This document shows, piece by piece, positions 35,743-44,866 of a stretch of 64,000 nt of DNA (the first letter of the stretch is position 1; each line of letters starts with the position of its first letter). Source of the stretch: an uncultured Flavobacteriaceae bacterium (GTDB lineage: Bacteria > Bacteroidota > Bacteroidia > Flavobacteriales > Flavobacteriaceae); contig CANMFO010000005.1 in NCBI GenBank assembly GCA_947497245.1, forward strand, positions 124,001 to 188,000. Direction: 5' to 3'. The position numbers were made by a program, and so were the translations under genes. The notes under the pieces are model-generated. The model was not told where the DNA came from. It was given only the letters and a program-made list of their open reading frames with translations, and made no database searches.

Positions 35743-37023
35743 ATGATGCGGCGGACAACGGCGATTAGAAAGGCAAGCATGAAAAGTATGGACAAGAGGA
35801 TTACAAAAAGGCGCTACAAAGTGGCCCTTCTCATGGAAACTTCCAATGAGTACGCGAGAGGTATCATTAAGGGAATCTATGGGTACATCAAGGAGCACGA
35901 TCAATGGGATGTCTATTTGGGCGAATACAGTCGGGGAGAGCCCAATCCCGAATGGTTGTTGTCCTGGAAGGGAGATGGTATCATCGCACGTATCGAAAAC
36001 AAGGAAATTGCCCAACTGATCAATCTTTGCGGTTTGCCGACCGTTGATACCAGCTCGGCCAATTTGGTCCCCGGAATCCCGTGGGTGGAAACCGACGATA
36101 AAAAGATAGCAGAATTGGCCTATGGGCATTTGAAAGGGTGTGGGTTAAAAAATTTTGCATTCGTCGGATCTGATTTCAACTGGTCCAAATGGCGCGCGGA
36201 CCACTTTATCAACTTGCTTAAGGCGGATGGCAGGCCGTATTACGTTTACAATGTATCCATCAACCGGAAAATGAACCTGGTGGAACAACAAAGGGATATG
36301 GAATCTTGGTTGGCCACCCTTCCCAAACCAATAGGGGTTTTCGCCGCTTACGATCAATTGGGCCGATTGATTATCGATTCCAGCCACAAGCTGGGTTTTA
36401 TGGTTCCCGAGGAAATTGCGGTCATTGGTGTGGACAATGACCCACTGATATGTGAACTTTGCTCTCCGCCCCTTACCAGTATAATTCCCGATACCCATAC
36501 CACCGGTTATTTGGCCGCGGCTATTTTGGAATCTCTAATGAAGGGCCGCAAAAACATCAAGATCACCAATTTGATAGCGCCATCGGGGGTTAAAAAACGA
36601 CGGTCGACAGATTCGTTGGCCATCGACGACCCGTTTATTTCCAAAGCCCTGCACTATATTTACGAGCATGCCACCACAGGTACCTTCAATATTAAGGAAA
36701 TCCTTGCTTTTGTTCCGATGACACGCAGGGTGTTCGAAAAAAAATTCTACGAAACCGTGGGAAGGACCCCGTATAAGGAATCCCAACGAATCAGGGTAAA
36801 CCGCATAAAGGAACTGCTCGGTGAGACCGATCTAGGGCTGCTGGAAATTTCGGAAAAAATCGGTTTTGAGCATGTGTCGTACATGAGCTATCTGTTTAAA
36901 AGGGAGACCGGAACCTCCCCGATAGCGTACCGGCAGATGGTCAAAAAACATCTGGAACCGTATCGGCTCCCAAACCCTTTGGACCGGCTCCAGACCACCG
37001 GAATCAGGGAAAGGTCGGGATAA
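35743..37023 (+). CDS. XylR-type regulator: LacI-like sensor plus AraC DNA-binding domain
   Basis: A 426-residue cytoplasmic regulator. Residues about 22-290 are a periplasmic-binding-protein-like sensor (RRYKVALLMETSNEYARG, GVFAAYDQLGRLIID, VIGVDNDPLICELCSPPLTS). The C-terminal 110 residues hold an AraC HTH pair (IKEILAFVPMTRRVFEKKFY and LLEISEKIGFEHVSYMSYLF). This is the architecture of XylR from E. coli, which senses a sugar. Starts at 35743, 35779 and 35788 are all possible. It precedes the sulfatase group on the same strand and probably controls this and the divergent oxidoreductase gene. Confidence 0.88.
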   Translation: MMRRTTAIRKASMKSMDKRITKRRYKVALLMETSNEYARGIIKGIYGYIKEHDQWDVYLGEYSRGEPNPEWLLSWKGDGIIARIENKEIAQLINLCGLPTVDTSSANLVPGIPWVETDDKKIAELAYGHLKGCGLKNFAFVGSDFNWSKWRADHFINLLKADGRPYYVYNVSINRKMNLVEQQRDMESWLATLPKPIGVFAAYDQLGRLIIDSSHKLGFMVPEEIAVIGVDNDPLICELCSPPLTSIIPDTHTTGYLAAAILESLMKGRKNIKITNLIAPSGVKKRRSTDSLAIDDPFISKALHYIYEHATTGTFNIKEILAFVPMTRRVFEKKFYETVGRTPYKESQRIRVNRIKELLGETDLGLLEISEKIGFEHVSYMSYLFKRETGTSPIAYRQMVKKHLEPYRLPNPLDRLQTTGIRERSG

Positions 37024-37290
37024 GCGGCAAGACGGTCTTCGGGCAACCCCATCGAACAAACATGGGTATTTTACCGAAATGGATGGGTCGTTCCCCGTAC
37101 CCAAACAGGAGGTCGACAACAATGAGGGATTGCCCGAGGCCGACCAAAGTTCCGGATATGGAAGAAAGGGGGCCGGGTGCGTTGGTAAAGCCGCCCAGGG
37201 AGAAAACGGGCCTGTTTTTCTTTGTTTGGAGGGATTTATCGATTTTTAACCAGAATTCAGTACTTTATGGATCGAATCAACCGAAAAAAA

Positions 37291-38847
37291 ATGAAACACT
37301 GTAGCAAACTGCTCGCTCTTTTGGTATGCACTGCGGTCCTCTCCCCCGTATCGGGCCAAGAGGAGGGAAGGCCGAATATTATCTACATCATGTCCGACGA
37401 CCATGCTTCGCACGCCATAAGTGCCTACAACGGCATTTATAAAGATGTGGCGCCCACACCGAACATCGATAGATTGGCAAAAGAGGGAATGCTGTTTTCC
37501 AATGCGTTTTGTACGAACAGTATTTGTGGTCCGAGCAGGGCCGCCATCCTAACAGGTAAATACAGTCACCTGAACGGATTCTATAAGAACGAGGGGGGCG
37601 ATCCGTTCAACGGAAACCAGGAAACCTTTCCCAAAGTGCTGCAGAGGGAAGGCTACACCACCGCGATCATCGGAAAATGGCATTTGTGGAGCGAACCCAC
37701 AGGATTCGATTATTTTAAGTACCACACCCTAAATGGCGAACAGGGCAGCTATTGGGACCCCGTCTACAACGATAACGGGGAGCTTGTTAAGGAAGAGGGG
37801 TACGCCACCAACCTTACCGGCGATTTTGCTTTGGATTGGCTGGAAAATAAACGGGACAAGTCCAAACCGTTTATGTTGATGTTCCAGTTCAAGGCGCCCC
37901 ATCGGCCTTGGTACCCCGACCGTAAATATGAAAATTTGTTTGAGGGTATGGAAATGCCCTACCCGGAAACGTTCAACGACAACTATGCCACCAGGGAGCT
38001 TACGGCAGGGAAGACCATGATGACCATTGAAAACCACCTGACACATAAAGATCTGAAAATGGTACCTCCCCAAGGACTTTCCCGTGATGCGTTTAAGAAG
38101 TGGGAGCGATTGGGCGACAAGGGAGAATATATCTCGCCTTCCGATACGCTGACCGGTATGGCCTTGAAAAAATGGAAATACCAGCGGTACATCAAAGATT
38201 ACCTGGCCTGTATACGGTCGGTCGATGACAACATCGGGAGACTTTTGAAGTATTTGGATGAAAGTGGCCTTACCGAGGACACCATTATCATTTACACCGC
38301 GGATCAGGGTTTTTATTTGGGAGATCACGGATGGTACGACAAGCGGTTCATGTACGAGCAATCCCTGAGAATGCCATTTATTATTAGATACCCCGGAAAA
38401 ATAAAAGCGGGACAAAAAAATGGCAATACCATTCTGAACATAGATTTTGCCCCCACTATTTTGGATATGGCCGGGGTGGCCCCGCCATCCGATATTCAAG
38501 GGAAGAGCTTTGTTCCGGTACTTATGGGGGAAAGTTCAAAAGATTTTAGGAACGCGGTATACTATCATTATTATGAATTTCCCAAATGGCACAATGTACA
38601 ACCGCATTATGGCATCAGAACGGACAGGTACAAATTGATCCATTTCTATTATGATGTGGATGTTTGGGAATTGTACGACCTAAAAACCGATCCCAACGAA
38701 ATGACCAATAGCTACGCTGACCGGGATAAAAGGGGTTTGGTCAGAAGGTTGAAACGAAAACTGGCAAAACTTCAAAAAGAATATGGCGACGATGTTTCCC
38801 TGGAACAAATGAGGGAGGTAACAAGAAAAGGAATGATAGAATACTAA
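37291..38847 (+). CDS. S1-family sulfatase, exported
   Basis: A 518-residue sulfatase. The ATG at 37291 directly precedes a signal peptide (LLALLVCTAVLSPVSGQ); the ATG at 37222 would add an unlikely leader. Metal ligands appear in YIMSDDHASH and ADQGFYLGDHGWYDK. The formylglycine motif is CGPSRAAILTG, a full match to C-x-P-S-R, with GKWHLWSEP downstream. It should remove sulfate esters from a marine glycan in the periplasm. The overall pattern resembles N-acetylglucosamine-6-sulfatase-like S1 members, but the substrate is not certain. It is followed by the LamG lipoprotein gene after 11 bp. Confidence 0.92.
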   Translation: MKHCSKLLALLVCTAVLSPVSGQEEGRPNIIYIMSDDHASHAISAYNGIYKDVAPTPNIDRLAKEGMLFSNAFCTNSICGPSRAAILTGKYSHLNGFYKNEGGDPFNGNQETFPKVLQREGYTTAIIGKWHLWSEPTGFDYFKYHTLNGEQGSYWDPVYNDNGELVKEEGYATNLTGDFALDWLENKRDKSKPFMLMFQFKAPHRPWYPDRKYENLFEGMEMPYPETFNDNYATRELTAGKTMMTIENHLTHKDLKMVPPQGLSRDAFKKWERLGDKGEYISPSDTLTGMALKKWKYQRYIKDYLACIRSVDDNIGRLLKYLDESGLTEDTIIIYTADQGFYLGDHGWYDKRFMYEQSLRMPFIIRYPGKIKAGQKNGNTILNIDFAPTILDMAGVAPPSDIQGKSFVPVLMGESSKDFRNAVYYHYYEFPKWHNVQPHYGIRTDRYKLIHFYYDVDVWELYDLKTDPNEMTNSYADRDKRGLVRRLKRKLAKLQKEYGDDVSLEQMREVTRKGMIEY

Positions 38848-38858
38848 ACCCCTGCCCG

Positions 38859-39695
38859 ATGAAAAACCTATTGATCATATCCATGTCCATCGCAATGATC
38901 GGTTGTGCCCGGTCCAAAGGGAACGGGAGCAAAGGAACGGCGGCAAATGCCGACCAAGAGCGGCAAGACGTCAAAACGGTACATGACCTGCCCGATCTGG
39001 TCTCTTTTTGGGATTTTGGATCGGAAACGCCACTGGTGGGTACGGGCAGGGAAGAGTACGTGCTAAAAAAGGCAAATGAGTTGGTATCCATTGATGAGAT
39101 GGATGGGGTTAAGTGCATTGACCTGAAGGAAGGGGGGTATTTATATATCCCCAGAAAGGATTGTCCCGCCCTGGATTTCCACGGTGAAAATTCCAATTTT
39201 ACCATTATCGCGAGAATAAACCGCGGAAAAAAGTCCTACGAGCAGTGCGAGGCCATTGCGGGCATGTGGAACGAGACCCAAAAGAAGCGACAGTATTACC
39301 TTTTTCTAAACCTATTGCAAAAAGAGAGCGGAGATCAGGTCTGTGGCCATGTATCCTATGTGGGCGGACCCACGCCCGGCGAAAAATGGGCGACCGACGC
39401 ATCCATTGGAAAAACAAGGATTGCCTATGGCGAATGGGTAACCGTGGCGTTCTCCTTCGATGGGGCCTACGCCAAGTCGTATTTGAACGGGAAGCTCGAC
39501 CGTAGGGAAGGGCTCAATCCGTATCCATTTGAGCATGGCCTTTTTGATGGCGGGGAGCAAGGTTCCGATTTTACCGTGGGGGCCGTGGACCGATTGGGCG
39601 AAATGGGGAACTATTTTGTTGGGGGAATTGCCCAACTGGCCATTTTCGACAGGGCGTTGTCGGAAAGTGAGATAGGGACACTGCACCTGAAATGA
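38859..39695 (+). CDS. LamG/concanavalin-like lipoprotein
   Basis: A 278-residue lipoprotein (MKNLLIISMSIAMIGC, Cys at residue 16). The mature part has a LamG/laminin-G-type jelly roll: LVSFWDFGSETPL, FTIIARINRGKKS, WVTVAFSFDGAYAKSYLNGK and GGIAQLAIFDRALSESEIG, the last being typical of the domain end. These domains bind sugars or act as carbohydrate-handling lids. It lies between two sulfatase genes in one operon and so probably binds the sulfated glycan. Confidence 0.85.
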   Translation: MKNLLIISMSIAMIGCARSKGNGSKGTAANADQERQDVKTVHDLPDLVSFWDFGSETPLVGTGREEYVLKKANELVSIDEMDGVKCIDLKEGGYLYIPRKDCPALDFHGENSNFTIIARINRGKKSYEQCEAIAGMWNETQKKRQYYLFLNLLQKESGDQVCGHVSYVGGPTPGEKWATDASIGKTRIAYGEWVTVAFSFDGAYAKSYLNGKLDRREGLNPYPFEHGLFDGGEQGSDFTVGAVDRLGEMGNYFVGGIAQLAIFDRALSESEIGTLHLK

Positions 39696-39780
39696 CCCGG
39701 ACCGAGCTCAGTGGTTTTCCGTGTTCATTGGGTACTGGAAAGCCCAATAATACCATGGGAACCCCTAAGACAACAGCACT

Positions 39781-41643
39781 ATGAAAGTAATTGTATCCGG
39801 CCTTTTTGCCATTTTAACGTTTTCTTGCTCGGTGGGGGAAGAAGTACCGCCCCCGAACATTCTATGGATCGTAAGCGAGGACAACAGTCCTTTTTTGGGA
39901 TGTTATGGAGATTCGTTCGCCACGACCCCAAATTTGGACAAACTGGCAAAATCCGGATTTCTATATACCCATGCCTATGCCAATGCCCCGGTCTGCGCCC
40001 CCGCCCGGAATACGATAATCACCGGGGTCTATGCCAACAGCAATGGCCATCAGCATATGCGGAGCAAAAACAACAAATCGGAAACGGTACGGTATTTTCC
40101 AAAATATTTGAGGGAGGCCGGATACTATTGCACCAACAACAGGAAAGAGGATTACAATATCAACGAAGAGCAGACAAAGGATATTTGGGACGAATCTTCG
40201 GCCCGGGCACACTATGGGAATCGTGTCCCAGGCCAACCGTTTTTCGCCGTTTTCAATATAGGTACATCCCATGAAAGTTCCATTCATAGGCCCATACCCG
40301 ATGACAGCTTGCGACATCGCCCGGAAGAGGTTGTCTTGCCCCCGTACCATCCGGATACGCCGGAGATGCGCCATGATTGGGCCCAATACTACGACAAAAT
40401 TGAAAAAATGGACGGGGAAGTGGGGGCCGTTCTAAGGGAACTGGAAGAAAGTGGGGAATCGGAAAACACAATTGTATTTTACTATGGCGATCATGGGGGA
40501 GTGTTGGCCAGAAGTAAGCGCTATGTATATGAATCGGGCACGCGGGTACCGTTTATCGTGCACGTTCCTGAAAAATATGGGCATCTGTACCCCATGGAAA
40601 AAGTCGGTGGCAAAGTGGACCGGCTCATCAGTTTTGTCGATTTGGCCCCGACATTACTGAGCATACTGGATATCCAAATTCCCGATTTCATGCAGGGCAA
40701 GGCCTTTCTCGGGGCTCAAAAGACCGAAGATCCAGACCATGCTTTTATGTTCAGGGGAAGAATGGACGAGCGGTATGACATGAGCCGTGCCGTACGCGAC
40801 CAAAAGTATCGGTACATTCGAAATTATATGCCATACCGAATTTACGGCCAGCCCCTGGAATATCTATGGCGCGCGCCATCGGTCGGATCTTGGGAGGCTG
40901 CCTATAGGGCCGGTGAGTGCAATGCGGCCCAAAGTGCCTTCTGGGAGACCAAACCTTCCGAGGAACTGTACGATACCGAGAACGATCCATGGGAGGTGAA
41001 CAACCTGGTGGCCGACCCCGAGTATCGGGAGGTCCTGGAAAAGATGCGGAGGGCCAACCGAAAGTGGATATTGGAAATAAACGATACGGGCTTTGTACCG
41101 GAAGGAGATCTTATGGAAAGAACAGGGCAGGTCCCGGCCTATGATTTTATGCGAAGTGGCGACCTGTCCCTTGTGCCCATACTCGATGCGGCGGAATTGG
41201 CCACGAACCCGACCGAGGAATCCATTTCAGCACTGGTTTCCTGTCTCCGTTCCGATGACGGGGCGATACGGTATTGGGGGGCAACCGGTCTATTGATATT
41301 GGGCGATGGGGCCCGATCGGCCCTGAAGGACATTGCGAAAGCCGCAAACGACGCTTCAATGAGCGTATCGATAGTAGCGGCAGAGGTATTGTACAGGCTC
41401 GGCGAGGAAAGCGAAGGAAAAAAAGCGTTGATAAGGGCCCTTCGGAACAAGAGCGTGCCCGTACGTACCCAGGCCCTCAATACCATCGACTGTATTGGTG
41501 TGGAAGATTCCGAAATTCAGCGGGCCGTGAAGGAACTGGTACGGACCGGGGATGGGAACAGCAGGGAATACGACATGCGGGCGGGTGCCTATTTGATAAA
41601 AAAATGGGGTCTTGGCGAAACCCGCACAAAAACACGGGAATAG
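39781..41643 (+). CDS. S1-family sulfatase with C-terminal HEAT repeats, lipoprotein
   Basis: A 620-residue lipoprotein sulfatase (ILTFSC near residue 17). Its catalytic parts are ILWIVSEDNSPFLGCYG (metal ligands), the formylglycine motif CAPARNTIITG (C-x-P-x-R with Ala in place of Ser) and YYGDHGGVLARSKRYVYESG. It resembles the heparan N-sulfatase-like S1 branch. Residues about 490-615 are HEAT-like helical repeats (VSIVAAEVLYRLGEESEGKK, VPVRTQALNTIDCIG), an unusual addition that may hold protein partners. Third gene of the sulfatase group; its stop is 65 bp from the convergent lantibiotic cluster. Confidence 0.88.
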   Translation: MKVIVSGLFAILTFSCSVGEEVPPPNILWIVSEDNSPFLGCYGDSFATTPNLDKLAKSGFLYTHAYANAPVCAPARNTIITGVYANSNGHQHMRSKNNKSETVRYFPKYLREAGYYCTNNRKEDYNINEEQTKDIWDESSARAHYGNRVPGQPFFAVFNIGTSHESSIHRPIPDDSLRHRPEEVVLPPYHPDTPEMRHDWAQYYDKIEKMDGEVGAVLRELEESGESENTIVFYYGDHGGVLARSKRYVYESGTRVPFIVHVPEKYGHLYPMEKVGGKVDRLISFVDLAPTLLSILDIQIPDFMQGKAFLGAQKTEDPDHAFMFRGRMDERYDMSRAVRDQKYRYIRNYMPYRIYGQPLEYLWRAPSVGSWEAAYRAGECNAAQSAFWETKPSEELYDTENDPWEVNNLVADPEYREVLEKMRRANRKWILEINDTGFVPEGDLMERTGQVPAYDFMRSGDLSLVPILDAAELATNPTEESISALVSCLRSDDGAIRYWGATGLLILGDGARSALKDIAKAANDASMSVSIVAAEVLYRLGEESEGKKALIRALRNKSVPVRTQALNTIDCIGVEDSEIQRAVKELVRTGDGNSREYDMRAGAYLIKKWGLGETRTKTRE

Positions 41644-41708
41644 ATGGTGGGGCCAACCGTGCCGGCGCCTACCTTCCGCCACCCGAAAAGGCCCAGATGC
41701 AATTTCCC

Positions 41709-42605
41709 TCAGTGCTCCACGTATTTTTTTCGGGCGATCATCGATTTGTAGTAGCGGTGCAGAAAATCGTAGCATACCAGTTCGTGCAACCGATTTTTGG
41801 ACTTGAAGAGCCGGTTCATGTGCATATGCAGGTAACTTGTCATCAGATCGTCAATTTGGGCCCCGCGATTTTCCTTCCCCGTCCGCTTTATTATTTCCGT
41901 GGCGATGGGTCCCATTTTCTTTCCCTTTGCCGCCAGAATGTTTAGAATGGGAGCATAATCGGGCTTTTCATGGGCCTCAAAAACCATAAACTCATCGATT
42001 CTCTTCCGCTCTTCCCTGTATTTGTCGTCCAGTTGTTTTTTTAAGGGCCTTGCCATCCCAAACTCAAGGGCGAAGCCCGTTTTCAAACGATCCATGATCC
42101 TCAGTTTGTCCGTATCGGTATATTGGAAATTTGTAAGGTGCGAGTCCATTGCCCGAAGTGCGAACAACCAACGCAGCACCTCTCCCTCGGCGCCATCGAT
42201 CATGTCCAGAAAGTCCACGATCATCTTACTGTCGCAGTGGAAGACCTCCTCCGCGAGTTCCATGGTATGTTCCCCGTAGCGTTCCAGTTCCCTTTGGTAG
42301 GTGTCGATCTGTATTTTCCAAATAAGGTCCTGCTCCACAAATGTCTTGAGATAGGGGTAGAGCGCATTTATGATACTTCCCACATTGTTCCGGTCCGAAT
42401 AGTGGAACCGCACCCGGATATGGTACTTGGGATCGGTATATCGGATGAAGAACCATTTATCTATGGCCCCTTGGTCCAACAATTCCCCAACTACCGGCCG
42501 GATGACCTGGGTAAGGACCTCGTCGGCCGTTTTATGGCCGGTATAGATCTTATAGTACAACCAACTATCGCCTAAAATAAAATTTCTTTGCACTGTTTTA
42601 TCCAT
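41709..42605 (-). CDS. Lantibiotic dehydratase elimination domain protein (thiopeptide-type/SpaB C-terminal)
   Basis: A 298-residue protein matching the stand-alone SpaB C-terminal/thiopeptide-type biosynthesis family: WLYYKIYTGHKTADEVL, the core IDKWFFIRYTDPKYHIRVRF and YQRELERYGEHTMELAEEVF. In full-length LanB this domain removes glutamate from glutamylated Ser/Thr to give dehydroalanine and dehydrobutyrine. Here it is a separate gene: its ATG overlaps the stop of the glutamylation gene by 8 bp (ATGGATAA), which keeps both in equal amounts. It is the last gene of the cluster. Confidence 0.88.
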   Translation of the reverse strand: MDKTVQRNFILGDSWLYYKIYTGHKTADEVLTQVIRPVVGELLDQGAIDKWFFIRYTDPKYHIRVRFHYSDRNNVGSIINALYPYLKTFVEQDLIWKIQIDTYQRELERYGEHTMELAEEVFHCDSKMIVDFLDMIDGAEGEVLRWLFALRAMDSHLTNFQYTDTDKLRIMDRLKTGFALEFGMARPLKKQLDDKYREERKRIDEFMVFEAHEKPDYAPILNILAAKGKKMGPIATEIIKRTGKENRGAQIDDLMTSYLHMHMNRLFKSKNRLHELVCYDFLHRYYKSMIARKKYVEH

Positions 42606-44859
42606 TGCTGTTGTTGTTGGGATCGCGGGCTAGCTTTTCCGCATTGAAAAACGATACGATCACCTGATTGGTATAATATTTTTCCTTTTGTTTTACAACG
42701 CCGTTTTCCGAGAACAGGAATTCGGTAAGTTTGAAGTCCGTTCTTTTCTCCACGGTGTCCAAGAACATTCTGACCGAGGTCAGGTTGGCAAAGTTTACCA
42801 AGAGTTCGTTGTCGCCATCTGCCAACTTGACGAACTGGGGGATCTTCAATTTTTCCCGGAACCTGGCCAGGTCTTGCGATAGCCCATCATCGTTGTTCTT
42901 TACGTTCAATAGGCCCGTTATGCGATTTTTTCGCAAATGCCAGGTGGCCTCGCGCAGTATGAGGTTCCCGTACTCCAAGCGGGGTAGGAACTCGTAGTTT
43001 TCCGCAAACGGATTTAGATTGACCCCCACTCCGGCACGGATCCCCTGGGTCTGCATATCGGCCAGAAAATGATAAATGGGAAGTGAGCCATGGGAGTAGT
43101 TATGCGCGTTGGTCAAATGCGGAACCACTTCTTTGTCGTACTTTTTTGACCGGAGCACTATCCTGTTGTTGTCCACGGATATCATAAGATCGTCCAACCT
43201 CAATTGGAACGGTCCCGGTTTGATCGATTTGGCCAGATAGGGAATCTCGTACCCGCGGAAATCGGGGCGCATGAGAATATTTCCCACCCTGGATTCCGGA
43301 AGGTGCACGATTTCTGCCAGGATCTTATTGTCGTTCATCTGGGCCTCCATCTCCAATATCTCCCTGGTGTGGTCATGGATTTTCGGATCGCCATGGCAGA
43401 AACGGCCTAGCAAATTGGCCGCACTGGAGCCGCCGCCACCGGCGAACTTTATTTTTTGTTTTCCGTTCTCGATGATGATTTCCGTTATGAACGAGAGCGT
43501 ATCGGGCAGATCGTCCCATATTGCCCCATAGTCCTCGAAGTCCTCGTCCTTCAGGTTCAGTACGTAGGCATTCTCCCGTATCGCCCCGAGAAGTTTTTTC
43601 TGGAACACGGAATAGATCGAGGTCCATTTTAGATCGATAAACGCTTGTCTGGGATCACTTTCGGGCAGCATGATCGAATCCACAAGTGGGTTGATGTCGC
43701 CAGCGCCCTGGTTCTGGACGTACCCAAGGCCCACTTCCGCATCGAGGGCGGTGGCCAAGGGTACTTCGCGTTGTTCGAACCTTTCGTAGAAGGCGTCCTT
43801 GAACAGGGTAAGGGCGTTCTCCGGCGGGCGCGGTGAAATTTTGTTCAATAGGGCAAATCCCCTTTTCAGCTCGTCGATGGTGCTTTCGTCCAGAACGTTC
43901 GTTTCGGGGTCCAATATCACATCGGTCTGGAACATGAACTTCAGTTCAAAACTGGTCCCCAGTTCCTTCAGGGAATCGGTGATGTCGAGGTACCGCGCCG
44001 GATCGTTGCCGATCGTACCGTCAATGGAGCATATTTTTCTTTCGGCCGTTTCCAAAGTGGACAGGAGGCTTTCCGTACCGTCCAATTTTTTGAGAACGGA
44101 ACAGATCTGGGCCAGGAACTCAGGGCCCGAGACCGAGGGTTCCAGTTCGCTGATGAGCACTTGGCCGGCCACAAGGGCATCGATGTAGGAAGAAGCCTCG
44201 TCGATGCTGATGTCACCACCCACCAGGACGTTCGCCAGATCGCTCAGCAAAGCGCCCTGTTCCGCCTGGGCGAGCACCATGCCGAGGTACGCGCTGTCGT
44301 CCGCGGCAACGATATTGTGGTGCCTTTTGCTGTCGACGTACTCGTATTCAACGTAGCGCAGTTGGTTTCCGGCCTTATAGATACTGGTGTTCGGATAAAA
44401 ATGGAGCTGTCCTTTGATCTGCGGACGGGTCACCAGGTCTTGTGAAAGCGCCACCAGATAGTTCATATCCAATCTGGTATGGCGGCGGTTCTCGGCGGCC
44501 TCCTTCAGGCCGACCTCGGTCCGGTCCCCGAAACGTCCCACGGAACATCCGGCGAACAGGCCGAAAGGAGTGCACCTGGAGGACATTCTCGAGAGGTATT
44601 TGAGCATGGAGAACTTTAGTTTTTCAATTTTTCGCCGATCTTCCAACTCTCCATCGACCCACCTCTGTATTTCGCCGGACAGTGAAGGGGAGGCAAGGAA
44701 CAGGGCCTCTTTGACGATCGGGTCGCCGACTATTTCTTTGAACGCACCATCGGAAACGCTTTTTTCGGAGGTGAATGCCCTGTACCAGCTAAATGGCAAT
44801 AGGGGGGTTCTCAGGACATAATTTTGAAAACTCTCGTAAGGCATGTTGTCCCTGGACAT
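42598..44859 (-). CDS. lanB: Lantibiotic dehydratase, glutamylation part (LanB N-terminal)
   Basis: A 753-residue protein of the Lant_dehydr_N family, which uses glutamyl-tRNA to glutamylate Ser/Thr of the precursor. Family features include the start YVLRTPLLPFSWYRAF, the block LKYLSRMSSRCTPFGLFAGC and the later MLPESDPRQAFIDLKWTSIY and GNLILREATWHLR. Classical LanB proteins are about 1000 residues; this one lacks the elimination domain, which is encoded by the next gene. The split form is known from the pinensin cluster of Chitinophaga. It starts 7 bp after the LanC stop. Confidence 0.9.
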   Translation of the reverse strand: MSRDNMPYESFQNYVLRTPLLPFSWYRAFTSEKSVSDGAFKEIVGDPIVKEALFLASPSLSGEIQRWVDGELEDRRKIEKLKFSMLKYLSRMSSRCTPFGLFAGCSVGRFGDRTEVGLKEAAENRRHTRLDMNYLVALSQDLVTRPQIKGQLHFYPNTSIYKAGNQLRYVEYEYVDSKRHHNIVAADDSAYLGMVLAQAEQGALLSDLANVLVGGDISIDEASSYIDALVAGQVLISELEPSVSGPEFLAQICSVLKKLDGTESLLSTLETAERKICSIDGTIGNDPARYLDITDSLKELGTSFELKFMFQTDVILDPETNVLDESTIDELKRGFALLNKISPRPPENALTLFKDAFYERFEQREVPLATALDAEVGLGYVQNQGAGDINPLVDSIMLPESDPRQAFIDLKWTSIYSVFQKKLLGAIRENAYVLNLKDEDFEDYGAIWDDLPDTLSFITEIIIENGKQKIKFAGGGGSSAANLLGRFCHGDPKIHDHTREILEMEAQMNDNKILAEIVHLPESRVGNILMRPDFRGYEIPYLAKSIKPGPFQLRLDDLMISVDNNRIVLRSKKYDKEVVPHLTNAHNYSHGSLPIYHFLADMQTQGIRAGVGVNLNPFAENYEFLPRLEYGNLILREATWHLRKNRITGLLNVKNNDDGLSQDLARFREKLKIPQFVKLADGDNELLVNFANLTSVRMFLDTVEKRTDFKLTEFLFSENGVVKQKEKYYTNQVIVSFFNAEKLARDPNNNSNG

Positions 44860-44866
44860 GTTTCGA

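Noticed and set aside
37729-38499. 256-codon minus-strand frame inside the first sulfatase gene
   Set aside because: No signal, motif or own promoter; the plus-strand sulfatase motifs are intact.
41274-41945. 223-codon plus-strand frame across the sulfatase end and the lantibiotic cluster
   Set aside because: It overlaps two well-supported genes and its translation has low-complexity, Arg/Gly-rich character without family features.
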